This document shows positions 36,782 through 50,725 of a stretch of DNA of 64,000 nucleotides, piece after piece. The notes beneath the pieces are model-generated. The model searched no databases. It had not been told where the DNA came from and worked only from the letters and a program-made list of their open reading frames with translations. This stretch comes from an uncultured Porticoccus sp. (GTDB taxonomy: Bacteria; Pseudomonadota; Gammaproteobacteria; Pseudomonadales; Porticoccaceae). Position numbers and translations under genes: made by a program. Numbering within the stretch: the stretch's first letter is position 1; each line of letters opens with the position of its first letter. The stretch is from contig CAMYLT010000007.1 of the NCBI GenBank assembly GCA_947259505.1, positions 62,001 to 126,000 of the forward strand. The letters run 5' to 3'.

Positions 36782-37639
36782 ATGAAACCCGCTGAACTCA
36801 CTTGGGCCATCAGCAAAAGTCTCCCGGAACTGCGCAAGTCAGAGCGAAAAGTTGCGGAATACATACTGGCCAATCTCACAGACGTGATTCGCATGCGCAT
36901 TGTCGACCTGGCAGAAAAAGCCGAGGTCAGCGAACCCACGGTAGTGCGCTTCTGCCGCGCCGTGGGCTGTGACGGCTTTCAGGATTTTAAGATGTCACTG
37001 GCCCAACAGTTGGCCTCAAGCCCCAGTTACGGGCAAATTGCCGTGACGGACAAGGATTCAGTGGCCGAATACACTTTCAAGGTCTTTGATTCCACCGTGG
37101 ATACCCTGTTAAAGGTCAGGGATGCACTGGATTTGCGTATGTTGGACCTTGCAGTTAAGGCCATCTGTGCGGCTAACCGGGTGGAATTTTATGGTTTTGG
37201 CGCCTCCGCAGCCGTTGCGTTTGATGGCCAGCATAAGTTTTTCCGCCTACAGGTGTCCGCAGCTGCTTACGCGGACCCTCATCTGCAAAATATGTCTGCC
37301 ACATTCCTGTCGCCAGGCGATGTGGTCATTGCCATTTCACAGTCCGGTCGCACAACCACGCTGATTAAAGCCATGGAGCTGGTCAAGAAACGCGGCGCCA
37401 TAGTAATTGGCATTGCACCCTCTGGTTCGCCTGTTGCTAGAGCCGCCACTATTCCACTGACCGTAGATGCCAAAGAAGATTTCCAGATTTATACGCCATT
37501 GTCCTCACGCATCGCTCATCTGGTGCTGATTGATGTGCTGGCCATCGGTATCGCCCAGCACAAGGGTAGCCAATTGCAGGAGCATCTACTGGAAATGCAA
37601 CATGGGTTGGAGGAGTTGCGGGCTCCGATGGACGAGTAG
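36782..37639 (+). CDS. RpiR/HexR family transcriptional regulator
   Basis: A 285-aa regulator with an N-terminal RpiR helix-turn-helix (SERKVAEYILANLTDVIRMRIVDLAEKAEVSEPTVVRFCRAVGCDGFQDFK) and a C-terminal SIS sugar-phosphate domain (VEFYGFGASAAVAFDGQHKFFRL, VIAISQSGRTTTLIKAMEL). HexR, which senses KDPG and controls glucose catabolism genes, is the closest known member. The residue pattern FGASAAVAFDGQHKFFRL is HexR-like, and the palindrome upstream supports autoregulation. No Entner-Doudoroff gene is adjacent, so the gene name is not asserted. Confidence 0.87.
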   Translation: MKPAELTWAISKSLPELRKSERKVAEYILANLTDVIRMRIVDLAEKAEVSEPTVVRFCRAVGCDGFQDFKMSLAQQLASSPSYGQIAVTDKDSVAEYTFKVFDSTVDTLLKVRDALDLRMLDLAVKAICAANRVEFYGFGASAAVAFDGQHKFFRLQVSAAAYADPHLQNMSATFLSPGDVVIAISQSGRTTTLIKAMELVKKRGAIVIGIAPSGSPVARAATIPLTVDAKEDFQIYTPLSSRIAHLVLIDVLAIGIAQHKGSQLQEHLLEMQHGLEELRAPMDE

Positions 37640-37647
37640 CGGTTGGG

Positions 37648-38352
37648 TTAAGTCGGCTCGCTTTTCCCACAACTGCGATTAGCTGGCACTGCAACATCCA
37701 TAAATTTTGGATTGGGCAAATCAAGGCTGTTCATCAACTCAATGAATGCCGCTTTGTCGGCCACCTGCAAACGAGGATTAAAACGACGCTCTTCGCCCAA
37801 AGTGCTTTTGGTCCAGCCTTTGTAGTCGTGAGCAGGGTAGACCCAGGTATCATCAGGATAACGGTTCAGCAAACATTGCAAACTGTCGTAAAGCTGCGCG
37901 GGATCGCCATTCTGAAAGTCGGTGCGTCCAGTGCCACGAATAAACAATGTATCGCCGGTAAAGAGGTAGTCCTGCTCCCGGTCATTGACGTGAATACAGA
38001 TAGAATCATCTGTATGTCCAGGCGTATAAACGGAAGTGAATACCAACTTACCAAGATGGATTTGTTCGCCATCCGCCAACTTGTGTGAGGCACAATCCAT
38101 CAGCGCATGCTCATTGACCAGCGTCTCACAGCCGTATTCTGCCCGCAGGGTTCCGAGGGCGGTAACGTGGTCCGCATGTATGTGGCTATCGAGTGCGCAA
38201 TGCAGTTTCAGGTTTAGCTCCTGTAACAAGCGTCGATAGCAGGGCATACGCTCCAGGACCGGGTCAAGCAACAGCGCATTTCTGCTTTCCTCGTCGGCAA
38301 CCAAGTACGTGTAGGTTGAGGTTTCCCGATCATAGAGTTGTCTTAATATCAC
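37648..38352 (-). CDS. MBL-fold persulfide dioxygenase, ETHE1 type
   Basis: A 234-aa metallo-beta-lactamase-fold protein. The iron site is visible as SHIHADH (57-62 region), TPGHTDDS, FTGDTLFIRGTGRTDFQ and PAHDYKGW. This pattern is that of ETHE1/Blh enzymes, which oxidise glutathione persulfide to sulfite. The start is GTG, three bases after the stop of the TauE-like gene. The pairing of a sulfite-producing enzyme with a sulfite exporter-like permease suggests sulfide detoxification. Confidence 0.88.
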   Translation of the reverse strand: MILRQLYDRETSTYTYLVADEESRNALLLDPVLERMPCYRRLLQELNLKLHCALDSHIHADHVTALGTLRAEYGCETLVNEHALMDCASHKLADGEQIHLGKLVFTSVYTPGHTDDSICIHVNDREQDYLFTGDTLFIRGTGRTDFQNGDPAQLYDSLQCLLNRYPDDTWVYPAHDYKGWTKSTLGEERRFNPRLQVADKAAFIELMNSLDLPNPKFMDVAVPANRSCGKSEPT

Positions 38353-38355
38353 CCT

Positions 38356-39168
38356 TTACCCCCTAATCAGCGCCTGCAACAAAACACTATTGGCCAATAA
38401 AACCATCACCACAGCAAAGGTTTTCTGAAGTGTGGGTCCAGCCATGTAACGTGCCATCCAGGTTCCTGCCAACATACCCAAGATACCACCTACCCCCAAG
38501 GGTAATAGTAGCCCGAGAGAGGTTTCGTCGTGATTGATCACAAACAGTCCAAACCCTGAGCCTGCCACCAGTGTAATGACCAACAATGAGGTTGCCACAG
38601 CCTGATGAACGCTTATTCCCGTAAGAAAGATCAGTACCGGCACGATCACAAAACCGCCACCTACCCCGAACAACCCAGATAGCACCCCGGCAAGCAAAGC
38701 AGCCAATGCCAATTGAACAAAGCACCTGATGCCCGGTTTACCCTGTGTGAATCGGCATATGGGTTGTTTCGGTACCGCACTGAGACGATGGGCCCTCACT
38801 ACCGCTGTATCTTCGGGCTGATAGGTTGCCTGACGCCACAATCTCACGGCCACATAGAGCACCAGCAGGGCAAAAAGACCCAATAACAGCGTTTCCGGCA
38901 GCAAGCGGTTGAGAAAGCCTCCCAGCGGAAGTGCCGCCATAGCGACGGCGGCAAAGAACAGTCCCGGCATCCAGACAATGTCGCCACTGCGTAAGCGGGC
39001 CAGCAGGCCCGTAGCCGCCGCCATTGCCACGGCGCCTAGCGCCATACCGGCAGCCGTTTGAACCGGTAGGTTTAAAGTTCCCACTAGCAGCGGCAGAGCC
39101 ACAACGGAACCACCGGCTCCGGTGAGACCTAGGATGGCGCCGATGCAAATTCCGATCAGATATACCAT
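38356..39168 (-). CDS. TauE/SafE family permease
   Basis: A 270-aa membrane protein with about eight helices. Its two homologous halves each carry a Gly-rich motif (GLTGAGGSVVALPLLV and GLFGVGGGFVIVPVLI), the hallmark of the sulfite exporter TauE/SafE family. It is co-transcribed with the ETHE1-like gene downstream and may export sulfite or a related anion. Confidence 0.88.
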   Translation of the reverse strand: MVYLIGICIGAILGLTGAGGSVVALPLLVGTLNLPVQTAAGMALGAVAMAAATGLLARLRSGDIVWMPGLFFAAVAMAALPLGGFLNRLLPETLLLGLFALLVLYVAVRLWRQATYQPEDTAVVRAHRLSAVPKQPICRFTQGKPGIRCFVQLALAALLAGVLSGLFGVGGGFVIVPVLIFLTGISVHQAVATSLLVITLVAGSGFGLFVINHDETSLGLLLPLGVGGILGMLAGTWMARYMAGPTLQKTFAVVMVLLANSVLLQALIRG

Positions 39169-39261
39169 AGTGCGGTGAATAGTACGGTGAGAGGCTCCAT
39201 ATGTCCGCGTGGTTGCCAGCGGAAAAACTCAAGGCTGCGCATCCAAACAGCTGTTGAGGTT

Positions 39262-39311
39262 AATACTAATACTACAAGGTGCCTAGACGCGAATACTAGT
39301 GCCTAGGTATT
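39262..39311. promoter_or_regulatory. Repeated elements upstream of the TauE/ETHE1 pair
   Basis: AATACTA occurs at 39262-39268, 39268-39274 and 39292-39298. GTGCCTAG occurs at 39279-39286 and 39299-39306, exactly 20 bases apart. AATAC (39292-39296) and GTATT (39307-39311) are an inverted pair. The elements lie between the glmS stop and the TauE start and look like tandem regulator sites. The regulator is not identified. Confidence 0.4.
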
Positions 39312-39326
39312 TTGTAACTTGCGGAT

Positions 39327-41156
39327 CTACTCGACGGTAACCGACTTCGCCAGGTTGCGAGGCTGATCCACATCCGTACCTTTCAGTACCGCCACATGGT
39401 AAGACAACAACTGCAAGGGTAGAGTATAGATAATCGCCTCAAGACTCTGTGGCACATGGGGTATATTCATTACCGTCACGTCTGCTTCGTTTTCAAACCC
39501 TGCCAATTTGTCAGCAAAAACGAACAATTGACCACCGCGCGCCTTGACCTCATGGAGATTGGATTTCAGCTTTTCCAGCAAATCATTGCTGGGGGCGACA
39601 GCCACCACTGGCATATCGTTGTCCACCAGTGCCAACGGCCCATGTTTCAGCTCGCCGGAAGGATAGGCCTCGGCATGGATATAGGAAATCTCCTTGAGTT
39701 TTAGAGCACCCTCAAGGGCAACCGGATACTGAACACCACGGCCAAGAAACAGTGCGTGGTGTTTTTCAGCAAAACATTCGAAGGTCTGTTCAATTTCCTT
39801 GTCGAGTGAGAGCGTCTCACGGCAAAGTGCAGGCAGACGGTGAAGCGCTTCCACCAATTCGCGCTCTTTTTGTGGAGAGAGACTTTTGTGTTTTCCCAGA
39901 CCAATGCAAAGTAACTGTAATGCCACCAATTGGGTGGTAAAGGCCTTGGTAGAAGCAACGCCAATTTCCGGTCCAGCGTAGGTCATCAGCGCCATGTCAG
40001 ATTCACGCACCAGTGAACTGTTGGCAACATTACAAATGACCAGGCTCGCCAAATAAGCAGCTTCATTAGCCGACGCCAGGGCCGCCAAGGTATCTGCCGT
40101 TTCCCCCGATTGTGAAATCGTAACGAACAATGTATTTTCCGGGACCACTACACGGCGATACCGATATTCACTGGCCACCTCAACCTGGCAGGGTATCCCG
40201 GCCCACTCTTCCAACCAGTAGCGGGCCACCAAGCCAGCATGGTAACTGGTGCCACAAGCGACGATATGTACACACTCTACCTTCGGAAAAATTGTATTTG
40301 CCTTGGTTCCAAAGGCTTCGGGAAGCACATGGGTATCACTGATACGTCCTTGTAATGTTCCTTCGAGCACAGCCGGTTGCTCAAAAATCTCCTTCATCAT
40401 GTAATGGCGATAGCCGCCTTTGTCCGTGCTGCTGTCATCGCCGGTAAGCTTAATCACTTCCCGCTCAACGGAATCACCCTCACGATCAAAAATATCGTAG
40501 CGTCCACCCTTCAACACAACCAGGTCGCCATCCTGCAGATAGATAAAGCGGTCAGTCACCTGGCGCAGTGCCATCTGATCCGAAGCAATAAAGTTTTCTT
40601 CGATACCGACACCGACTACTAGCGGACTGCCGCTACGGGTGCCAATCAGTACGTCCGGCTCCGTGGCACTGATTACCCCCAAGGCATAGGCACCCCGTAA
40701 ACGCTTCACGCAACTCTGAACGGCTTCTTTTAATGAGCCAGCATCTGTCAGTAGGTGGTTGACCAGATGGGCAACCACTTCTGTATCCGTTTCCGAAACG
40801 AACTGATATCCGAGAGCCATAAGCTCTACTCGTAACTCCTGATGATTTTCAATTATGCCGTTGTGCACAATGGCAACCGGCCCGGAAACGTGGGGATGAG
40901 CATTGATTTCATTTGGAATACCGTGGGTAGCCCAACGGGTATGTGCTATTCCCAATGAACCGCGCGCCGGCTTTTCTACAATGGCATCGACCAGCGTCGC
41001 CACTTTGCCTTTTTTCTTACGAACTTGCAGCGCACCCGCCTTATCCAGTACGGCCAGACCTGCTGAATCATAGCCGCGATATTCCAGCCTCTTAAGACCT
41101 TCTATCAAGATACCCGTTACATTTCTCTGCGCCTGGGCGCCGACTATTCCACACAT
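39327..41156 (-). CDS. glmS: Glucosamine-6-phosphate synthase (isomerizing, glutamine-hydrolysing)
   Basis: Makes glucosamine-6-phosphate from fructose-6-phosphate and glutamine for cell-wall synthesis; 609 aa. The N-terminal Ntn glutaminase domain begins with the catalytic Cys ([13 protein letters not shown]), with [11 protein letters not shown] and HNGIIENH. Two SIS domains follow ([33 protein letters not shown]), and the C-terminus [11 protein letters not shown] is characteristic. glmU lies directly upstream on the same strand. No glmS ribozyme or glmZ-like element was recognised. Confidence 0.97.
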   Translation of the reverse strand: MCGIVGAQAQRNVTGILIEGLKRLEYRGYDSAGLAVLDKAGALQVRKKKGKVATLVDAIVEKPARGSLGIAHTRWATHGIPNEINAHPHVSGPVAIVHNGIIENHQELRVELMALGYQFVSETDTEVVAHLVNHLLTDAGSLKEAVQSCVKRLRGAYALGVISATEPDVLIGTRSGSPLVVGVGIEENFIASDQMALRQVTDRFIYLQDGDLVVLKGGRYDIFDREGDSVEREVIKLTGDDSSTDKGGYRHYMMKEIFEQPAVLEGTLQGRISDTHVLPEAFGTKANTIFPKVECVHIVACGTSYHAGLVARYWLEEWAGIPCQVEVASEYRYRRVVVPENTLFVTISQSGETADTLAALASANEAAYLASLVICNVANSSLVRESDMALMTYAGPEIGVASTKAFTTQLVALQLLCIGLGKHKSLSPQKERELVEALHRLPALCRETLSLDKEIEQTFECFAEKHHALFLGRGVQYPVALEGALKLKEISYIHAEAYPSGELKHGPLALVDNDMPVVAVAPSNDLLEKLKSNLHEVKARGGQLFVFADKLAGFENEADVTVMNIPHVPQSLEAIIYTLPLQLLSYHVAVLKGTDVDQPRNLAKSVTVE

Positions 41157-41184
41157 AATTATTTCCGTTATTATTTCCGTTGCA

Positions 41185-42549
41185 TCAGATCTTTTTGACC
41201 GGGCGTTGCCAGCCGGAAATATTTTTCTGTTCAGCCCTAGTTAGCCCCAGCTGCTCGTCGGGCACGTCCTGTGTGATGGTTGACCCAGCACCCACCGTAG
41301 CCATTTTGCCAACCCTGACAGGTGCCACCAGTGAAGTATTGGAACCAATAAAGGCATCATCACCAATTTCTGTCCGATGTTTATTCACACCGTCATAATT
41401 ACAGGTAATAGTACCGGCGCCGACGTTAACATGTGCACCCAGTAACGCATCCCCAATATAGCTTAAGTGATTAATTTTACTGAATTTGCCAACAGTGGTT
41501 TTTTTTGTTTCTACAAAGTTCCCCACCTTCGCCCCTTCTTCCAGAATCGTTCCTGGACGCAAGCGGGCAAAGGGACCAACCACACAGCCGGGCGCCAACC
41601 GGCTGTCTTCGATAATAGTGTTTGCTTTAATTTCTACATTATCACCAATGACACTGTTTATGATCTGGCAGTTGGGGCCGATCTTTATACCACTGCCGAA
41701 AACCACCTTGCCTTCGATCACGACATTGATATCTATAAAATTGTCAGTACCTGTTGAGATCTCACCCCTGATGTCGAAACGCTGGGGATCAGCGAGCGTC
41801 ACGCCCGCTAGCATCAACTGAATCGCCTGTTGCCGTTGATAAAAACGTTCTAACTCTGCTAACTGTTGACGATTGTTAACCCCCTGGACTTCTTCGAGCA
41901 CCTTGGGTTGAAGGGTTTGTATTCTGACACCGTGCGAGTAGGCAAGGCCTATCAGGTCAGTCAGATAATATTCTCTTTGTGCATTGTCATTTCCAACCAG
42001 AGGTAGCCACGCAAGCAACATCTCTGCAGACAATGCTAAAACGCCGGTATTAACTTCACGGATACGGCGTTGCTCGGGTGTGGCATCTTTCTCCTCGATG
42101 ATCGCCACCACGTTCTCAGCCTCATCCCTTAGGATACGGCCGTAGCCAAATGGGTCGGGGAGCTCAACCGTTAGCAATGCCAATTGTTCCGAAGTAACTT
42201 CTGAAATAAGGGCCGTCAGTGTATCGACGCCAATTAACGGCACATCCCCATAAAGAATAAGAACTGTACTGTTCTTCCTTAATTTAGGCAGCGCTTGTAA
42301 CACAGCATGTGCTGTGCCCAATTGTTCACTTTGTACCACAAAAGTTACATTATTCGTCTTGATTGCATCGGTCACTTCAGCTGTGCCATGTCCCGTTACC
42401 ACAATAGAATGCGCATCTGACAACTGGCCCGCAGCGTCAATTACATGCTGTAGTAATGGTCGTCCAGCCAAACCATGCAATACCTTAGGCAACTCAGATT
42501 TCATTCTGGTGCCCTTGCCGGCGGCAAGTACAACAACGTCAGTAACCAT
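41185..42549 (-). CDS. glmU: Bifunctional GlcN-1-P acetyltransferase / GlcNAc-1-P uridylyltransferase
   Basis: Makes UDP-GlcNAc from glucosamine-1-phosphate, downstream of GlmS in the pathway; 454 aa. The N-terminal uridylyltransferase domain has [18 protein letters not shown] and the C-terminal left-handed beta-helix acetyltransferase domain has [22 protein letters not shown] and [19 protein letters not shown]. It is the first gene of glmU-glmS, 28 bases before glmS, and lies downstream of the atp operon terminator. Confidence 0.97.
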   Translation of the reverse strand: MVTDVVVLAAGKGTRMKSELPKVLHGLAGRPLLQHVIDAAGQLSDAHSIVVTGHGTAEVTDAIKTNNVTFVVQSEQLGTAHAVLQALPKLRKNSTVLILYGDVPLIGVDTLTALISEVTSEQLALLTVELPDPFGYGRILRDEAENVVAIIEEKDATPEQRRIREVNTGVLALSAEMLLAWLPLVGNDNAQREYYLTDLIGLAYSHGVRIQTLQPKVLEEVQGVNNRQQLAELERFYQRQQAIQLMLAGVTLADPQRFDIRGEISTGTDNFIDINVVIEGKVVFGSGIKIGPNCQIINSVIGDNVEIKANTIIEDSRLAPGCVVGPFARLRPGTILEEGAKVGNFVETKKTTVGKFSKINHLSYIGDALLGAHVNVGAGTITCNYDGVNKHRTEIGDDAFIGSNTSLVAPVRVGKMATVGAGSTITQDVPDEQLGLTRAEQKNISGWQRPVKKI

Positions 42550-42645
42550 CTGTTTCCCCTATAACTTCAGCGTATTTAATCAGGAAGCCTGCCTATTTAC
42601 CATGTTGCAGGGGACAAGCATTTCCTGAGCGAGAGCAATTCTAAA

Positions 42646-42672
42646 GCAAAAAAAAGGTGGCCGAAGCCACCT
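42646..42672 (-). terminator. Intrinsic terminator of the atp operon
   Basis: On the minus strand GGTGGC-TTCG-GCCACC (complement of 42656-42671) has a stable UUCG tetraloop and is followed by eight T residues (42648-42655). It ends the operon after atpC. Confidence 0.92.
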
Positions 42673-42693
42673 GTTGTATCTGAGCAGTGCAAG

Positions 42694-43125
42694 TTATTTT
42701 TTGCTGCCCAATTTCTTGCGCAGTTGTTCGATAGTGCGCAACTGTGCAGCGGCAGCCGCCAGTTGTGATGCCGCACGAGAATAATCAAACTCGCCGCTCT
42801 GGTTGGTGAGCGCCTGCTCAGCCTGCCTTTTGGCTTCCTCTGCGGCGGCTTCGTCAAGGTCATCCGCACGCAAAGCTGTGTCAGCCAGGATCGAAACCCT
42901 GTTCGGCTGCACCTCAAGGAAACCACCGGAGAGATAGTAAATCTCTTCTTCGCCATCCTGTTTGAGTATGCGCACCGGGCCCGGCTTCAGGTCCGTCAGC
43001 AGCGGCGCGTGGCCAAAGGTTATACCCAATTCACCCTGGGAACCTGAGGCAACGAGCATCTCAACAAGCCCTGAAAACAGGGATCGTTCCGCACTTACTA
43101 TGTCGCAGTGGACTGTCATAGCCAT
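42694..43125 (-). CDS. atpC: F1 ATP synthase epsilon subunit
   Basis: A 143-aa subunit of the central stalk. The beta-sandwich domain ([65 protein letters not shown]) is followed by a two-helix C-terminal domain ([33 protein letters not shown]). Last gene of the atp operon. Confidence 0.96.
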   Translation of the reverse strand: MAMTVHCDIVSAERSLFSGLVEMLVASGSQGELGITFGHAPLLTDLKPGPVRILKQDGEEEIYYLSGGFLEVQPNRVSILADTALRADDLDEAAAEEAKRQAEQALTNQSGEFDYSRAASQLAAAAAQLRTIEQLRKKLGSKK

Positions 43126-43149
43126 ATCTTAACGCCTATGTTGTCGCGT

Positions 43150-44562
<1,413 letters not shown>

Positions 44563-44588
44563 TTAAACTAAACCTTTAAAATCTTTCG

Positions 44589-45449
44589 TTAAACCGCTGC
44601 TGCACCGCTGACGATTTCTGACAGCTCTTGGGTGATGGCGGCTTGACGCGCTTTGTTATAAAGCAACTGCAACTCTTCGATCATGTCGCCAGCATTTTCG
44701 GTGGCGTTCTTCATCGCGATCATTCGCGCAGCCTGTTCACAAGCCTTGTTTTCGACAACACCCTGATAAACCTGGGATTCGATATAGCGTACCAGCAGTC
44801 CGTCCAACAACTCTTTAGCGTCCGGCTCGTAAATGTAGTCCCAGTGGTGCTTCAGTTTGTCATCTTCATTCGGCAAAAGAGGCAACAACTGTTGCACTAC
44901 AGGTTTTTGCGTCATGGTGTTAACAAACTCATTGGATACAACGAAGAGCTTGTCGATCTTTCCGTTTTCGTAGGCGTCTAACATGACCTTTACGCCGCCA
45001 ATCAGGTCTTTGGCTGCAGGTTCATCGCCCAAATCCCTGACAGTAGCAACTATATTGCCACCTAAACTTCCAAAGAATCCGGCTGCCTTGTTACCGAGTA
45101 CGCACAGGTCAATCTCAACGCCATCATCGGACCAGCGCTTCATACCACGAATCACTTCTTTAAACAGGTTGGTGTTCAACCCGCCACAGAGGCCACGATC
45201 CGTTGAAACGATGACATAGCCAATACGTTTAACTTCACGCTGCTCCAGGTATTCGTGCTTGTACTCTGAATCGGCATTTGCAATATGACCAACGACCGAG
45301 CGAATACGGTCAGCATAGGGCTTTCCGACTTCACGGCGGTCCTGTGCACGTCGCATTTTACTGGCGGCAACCATTTCCATCGCACTGGTAATTTTTTGTG
45401 TGCTTTGGATGCTGGTGATTTTCGTTTTGACTTCTTTACCGATTGCCAT
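44589..45449 (-). CDS. atpG: F1 ATP synthase gamma subunit
   Basis: Rotating shaft subunit, 286 aa. The N-terminal helix [35 protein letters not shown] and the C-terminal helix [37 protein letters not shown] form the coiled coil; [13 protein letters not shown] is the Rossmann-like core block. Confidence 0.97.
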   Translation of the reverse strand: MAIGKEVKTKITSIQSTQKITSAMEMVAASKMRRAQDRREVGKPYADRIRSVVGHIANADSEYKHEYLEQREVKRIGYVIVSTDRGLCGGLNTNLFKEVIRGMKRWSDDGVEIDLCVLGNKAAGFFGSLGGNIVATVRDLGDEPAAKDLIGGVKVMLDAYENGKIDKLFVVSNEFVNTMTQKPVVQQLLPLLPNEDDKLKHHWDYIYEPDAKELLDGLLVRYIESQVYQGVVENKACEQAARMIAMKNATENAGDMIEELQLLYNKARQAAITQELSEIVSGAAAV

Positions 45450-45499
45450 AATTTAAGCCTTTCAATCGGGGACTGAACCAAGCCAGCCCCCATTAGAAA

Positions 45500-47044
45500 T
45501 TACCAGGTTTGGGTGCTCACGAATTTCTCAAGCGCCGCCTTGTAACTGGCATCAATATCGTCGTTCCAGTCACCGGTCTGGTTAACCTTATCCAGCAAAT
45601 CGCCATGCTCTGCTTTCATGTACGAGAGCAGTGCCTGTTCAAAGTCACCAATTTTGTTAACGGCGACTTGTTTCAGGTAGCCTTTATCGGCGGCATAAAT
45701 CGTCAGCGCCATTTCTGCTACGCTTTGTGGCGAATACTGCTTCTGTTTCATCAGCTCTGTAACACGCTCACCATGATCCAGCTGAGCCTTGGTGGCTTCA
45801 TCTAGGTCAGAGGCAAACTGGGAGAAAGCTGCCAGCTCACGATACTGAGCCAGCGCAGTACGAATACCGCCAGACAGTTTCTTGATGATCTTTGTCTGAG
45901 CTGCACCACCTACCCGCGATACCGAAATACCTGCGTTCATTGCAGGACGTATACCGGCGTTGAACATGTCCGCTTCAAGGAAGATCTGACCATCGGTAAT
46001 GGAGATTACGTTAGTCGGTACGAAAGCAGATACGTCACCAGCCTGGGTTTCAATAACGGGAAGCGCAGTCAGCGAGCCGGTTTTACCTTTCACTTCGCCA
46101 TTAGTGTATTTTTCTACGTAGTCCGCATTTACACGGGCAGCGCGCTCAAGCAAACGTGAGTGCAAGTAGAAAACGTCACCGGGATAAGCTTCACGACCTG
46201 GAGGACGACGCAACAACAGGGAGATCTGACGATACGCCCAAGCCTGTTTGGTCAAGTCATCATAGATGATCAACGCATCCTGACCACGATCGCGGTAGTA
46301 CTCACCCATGGTACAGCCGGCGAAAGGTGCCAAAAACTGCATCGCCGCAGGATCGGAAGCTGTTGCAGCGACCACGATCGTGTGCTCCATCGCGCCATGC
46401 TCTTCCAGCTTGCGCACAACCGCAGCAATAGAAGCGGCTTTCTGGCCGATGGCCACATAGATACACTTAATACCAGAACCTTTCTGGTTAATGATCGCGT
46501 CAACAGCAATAGCTGTTTTACCAATCTGGCGGTCGCCAATAATCAATTCACGCTGACCACGACCGATTGGCACCATGGCGTCGATCGCTTTCAGACCAAT
46601 CTGTACTGGCTGGTCAACCGACTGACGCGCAATTACACCGGGAGCAACTTTTTCAATCGCATCGGTCAGCTTGGTATTCAGCGGGCCTTTGCCGTCAATG
46701 GGATTACCCAAGGCATCGACAACGCGTCCTTCCATTTCCGGTCCTACCGGAACTTCAAGGATGCGCCCTGTACAGCGAGCTTTTTGACCCTCTGCAAGTG
46801 ATTGGTAGTCACCCAGAATTACGGCACCTACGGAGTCACGCTCCAGGTTAAGCGCCATACCATAGATACCACCTTCGAATTCGATCATCTCACCATACAT
46901 CACATCGGCGAGGCCGTGGATGCGGATGATACCGTCCGATACGGATACGATAGTGCCTTCGTTTTTTGCTTCAGAAGAAACATCAAGACTGTCTATACGC
47001 TGCTTGATGATTTCGCTGATTTCGGATGGATTCAGTTGCTGCAT
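45500..47044 (-). CDS. atpA: F1 ATP synthase alpha subunit
   Basis: Regulatory nucleotide-binding subunit, 514 aa. P-loop [61 protein letters not shown] and the C-terminal helical domain. The N-terminus [17 protein letters not shown] is the segment that contacts delta. Confidence 0.97.
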   Translation of the reverse strand: MQQLNPSEISEIIKQRIDSLDVSSEAKNEGTIVSVSDGIIRIHGLADVMYGEMIEFEGGIYGMALNLERDSVGAVILGDYQSLAEGQKARCTGRILEVPVGPEMEGRVVDALGNPIDGKGPLNTKLTDAIEKVAPGVIARQSVDQPVQIGLKAIDAMVPIGRGQRELIIGDRQIGKTAIAVDAIINQKGSGIKCIYVAIGQKAASIAAVVRKLEEHGAMEHTIVVAATASDPAAMQFLAPFAGCTMGEYYRDRGQDALIIYDDLTKQAWAYRQISLLLRRPPGREAYPGDVFYLHSRLLERAARVNADYVEKYTNGEVKGKTGSLTALPVIETQAGDVSAFVPTNVISITDGQIFLEADMFNAGIRPAMNAGISVSRVGGAAQTKIIKKLSGGIRTALAQYRELAAFSQFASDLDEATKAQLDHGERVTELMKQKQYSPQSVAEMALTIYAADKGYLKQVAVNKIGDFEQALLSYMKAEHGDLLDKVNQTGDWNDDIDASYKAALEKFVSTQTW

Positions 47045-47062
47045 TTGCTCTGGTCCTCAATC

Positions 47063-47599
47063 CTAGGAATTTAATGCTTCGGCGAGTTTAGCCAAACGTC
47101 CGCGTATAGATCCGTCAATGACGGTATCCCCAGCCCGTACCACTGCGCCACCTATCAGGCTGCTATCAACAGTAACCTGCATATTGACGGTACGTTCCAG
47201 TTTTGCGCTTAGCGCACTGGCCAGCTTTTCTTGTTGTTCGCTACTGATTTGCTGTGCCGCTACTACATTGACATCTATGGTCTTTTCGCGATTTGCTTTC
47301 AGTACTTCGAACTGCTGATAAATTTGTGGCAATAGCTGCAGGCGATGGTTTTCTGCCAGGACCTGAACATATTTCAGAACCTTTGGCGTCAGAGCATCAC
47401 CACAGATTTGGGTCACCTTATCTGCCTGCTGTGCCGCCGTATAACTCGGCGAACCCAGCAGTTTCACTACTGCATCCTGTTGTGCTACGGCAGCGGCTAC
47501 CGCTAGGCTGGCAGACCAGCCTTGCAGATCGCCTGCATCAGCGGCGTACTCAAACGCCGCTCTTGCATAGGGCCGAGCCAGAGTGCTCAATTCAGCCAT
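47063..47599 (-). CDS. atpH: F1 ATP synthase delta subunit
   Basis: Peripheral-stalk subunit, 178 aa, linking F1 to subunit b. Features are the N-terminal helical bundle (LARPYARAAFEYAADAGDLQGWSASL) and the C-terminal block LERTVNMQVTVDSSLIGGAVVRAGDTVIDGSIRGRLAKLAEAL. It lies 13 bases after atpF. Confidence 0.96.
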   Translation of the reverse strand: MAELSTLARPYARAAFEYAADAGDLQGWSASLAVAAAVAQQDAVVKLLGSPSYTAAQQADKVTQICGDALTPKVLKYVQVLAENHRLQLLPQIYQQFEVLKANREKTIDVNVVAAQQISSEQQEKLASALSAKLERTVNMQVTVDSSLIGGAVVRAGDTVIDGSIRGRLAKLAEALNS

Positions 47600-47611
47600 G
47601 TCAGACCTCGG

Positions 47612-48082
47612 TTACAGCTGTGCTGCCAGATTATCGACCAGCTCGCGATTAACGTTCTCGTCGATGTTTGCCTGCAGAATCTTTTCAGCTCCTGCAAGAG
47701 CCAGAGTTGCAACCCTTTTGCGAAGTTCTTCTTTCGCACGGTTTACTTCCTGGTCGATCTCTGCCTGGGCAGCCGTCTTCAGACGATCACCCTCAGTCTT
47801 CGCCTGTTGCTTGGCTTCATCAACTATCTGGCTCGCGCGCTTGTTAGCCTGCTCAATGATCGCCGCAGCTTCGTGCTTGGCTTCCTTGAGTTGCTCTGTC
47901 GCTTTTTCCTGTGCCAGCTCGAGATCACGAGAGGCACGATCTGCAGCGTCCAGACCGTCGGCAATTTTCTTCTGCCGTTCTTCCATTGCGCTAATAATGG
48001 CGGTCCACACAAACTTCTTGCAGAACCATATGAAGAACAGGAAAGAAATCAGCTGCCCGAATAGGGTCAGGTTAATATTCAC
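47612..48082 (-). CDS. atpF: Fo ATP synthase subunit b
   Basis: A 156-aa peripheral stalk. One N-terminal transmembrane helix ([23 protein letters not shown]) is followed by a long charged coiled coil rich in Ala, Glu, Lys and Gln (residues about 30-156). Confidence 0.96.
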   Translation of the reverse strand: MNINLTLFGQLISFLFFIWFCKKFVWTAIISAMEERQKKIADGLDAADRASRDLELAQEKATEQLKEAKHEAAAIIEQANKRASQIVDEAKQQAKTEGDRLKTAAQAEIDQEVNRAKEELRKRVATLALAGAEKILQANIDENVNRELVDNLAAQL

Positions 48083-48130
48083 ACCAACACCTCGTTCTTG
48101 GAGTTAAGTAAAAGAATCGGGATGTCAAAA

Positions 48131-48379
<249 letters not shown>

Positions 48380-48414
48380 CTAATACTAGAGTAAGTTATA
48401 AAGTTAAAAGTAAA

Positions 48415-49681
<1,267 letters not shown>

Positions 49682-49747
49682 CGCTTGCTACCCCCCATCC
49701 GCGTTATTTGCCCAAGCCAACAATTTTGCTGACCCAAACGGGCGGCA

Positions 49748-49776
49748 ATTATAGGTAGTCCAATATCCAGTTTCAA
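49748..49776 (-). promoter_or_regulatory. Sigma-70 promoter of the atp operon
   Basis: On the minus strand TTGAAA (complement of 49771-49776) and TATAAT (complement of 49748-49753) are exactly 17 bases apart. This is near-consensus and lies about 65 bases before atpI, consistent with strong expression of the operon. Confidence 0.8.
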
Positions 49777-49852
49777 CAAAACTTTACCGTTACTGGATAT
49801 TTCCTCAATTACCGCGCGAATAGTCGCCATAGCGAACATTTATAGTTGGTGG

Positions 49853-50722
49853 CTACTTGATATGATCAAGTATGCCCTCCAGCTCATCGACGCTGTTGTA
49901 TTTTAAGACCAGCCGTCCCTTCCCTTTGGCGCTATGCTCTATTTGCACGGGCACGCCCAACTGGTCTGACAGTCTGTCTTGTAACCGACTGATATCTGGG
50001 TCTATTTTTGTTTTCTTGAGATCTTCTGGTTGATTCTGTTGCTGGAGTAATCTGCGCACTAACACTTCTATTTGTCGTACGGTCATGCCCTTGGCAACCG
50101 CTATTCTCGCCGCTTCAATCTGCTGCTCCCCCTCCAACCCGAGCAGAACTTTTGCATGGCCCATTTCCAAGTCACCATGTTCCAACAATTTTTGGACATC
50201 ACTCTCCAGAGCTGTCAAACGCATAAAGTTGGCAACGGTGCTTCTGGATTTTCCAACTGCCTGGGAGATTTGCTGTTGTGTGAGTCCAAATTCCTGTTGC
50301 AGGCGAATCAGCGCCTGTGCTTCTTCCATCGCATTGAGATCTTCGCGCTGAATATTCTCAATTAAAGCCATCGCCATGGCGGATTCGTCCGAGACATTCT
50401 TAATTAGTGCCGGAATGGTTTCGAGTCCTACCAACTGTGCTGCGCGCCAGCGCCTCTCCCCGGCGATTATCTCATAGCTATCGATACCCCGTGGCCGTAC
50501 CACAATGGGTTGCATGACGCCCTGTGCGCGAATGGAGTTGGCTAAATCCTCCAGCGCCTCCGGGTGCATATCTCGTCGCGGCTGATATTTACCACGACTC
50601 AAAAATTCCACTGGTAGTTCTTTCAGGTGCTCATTGTTGCCTGATTCAACAACTCGCTCCTGGTCGTCTTCTGTCCCCAGCAGTGCATCCAGACCTCGCC
50701 CCAAACCTTTTCTTTTAACCAT
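49853..50722 (-). CDS. parB: Chromosome partitioning protein ParB
   Basis: A 289-aa CTP-dependent DNA clamp that loads at parS. The N-terminal ParA-activating segment KRKGLGRGLDALLG is followed by the CTPase/ParB domain (QPRRDMHPEALEDLANSIRAQGVMQPIVVRP, YEIIAGERRWRAAQLVG), the helix-turn-helix (GLTQQQISQAVGKSRSTVANFMRL) and a C-terminal dimerisation domain. Two parS-like sites are inside recF at 61871 and 62510. Confidence 0.97.
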   Translation of the reverse strand: MVKRKGLGRGLDALLGTEDDQERVVESGNNEHLKELPVEFLSRGKYQPRRDMHPEALEDLANSIRAQGVMQPIVVRPRGIDSYEIIAGERRWRAAQLVGLETIPALIKNVSDESAMAMALIENIQREDLNAMEEAQALIRLQQEFGLTQQQISQAVGKSRSTVANFMRLTALESDVQKLLEHGDLEMGHAKVLLGLEGEQQIEAARIAVAKGMTVRQIEVLVRRLLQQQNQPEDLKKTKIDPDISRLQDRLSDQLGVPVQIEHSAKGKGRLVLKYNSVDELEGILDHIK

Positions 50723-50725
50723 AAT

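Noticed and set aside
41157-41184. glmS ribozyme or leader riboswitch between glmU and glmS
   Set aside because: Only 28 bases separate the genes, too little for the known ribozyme, which belongs to Gram-positive bacteria.
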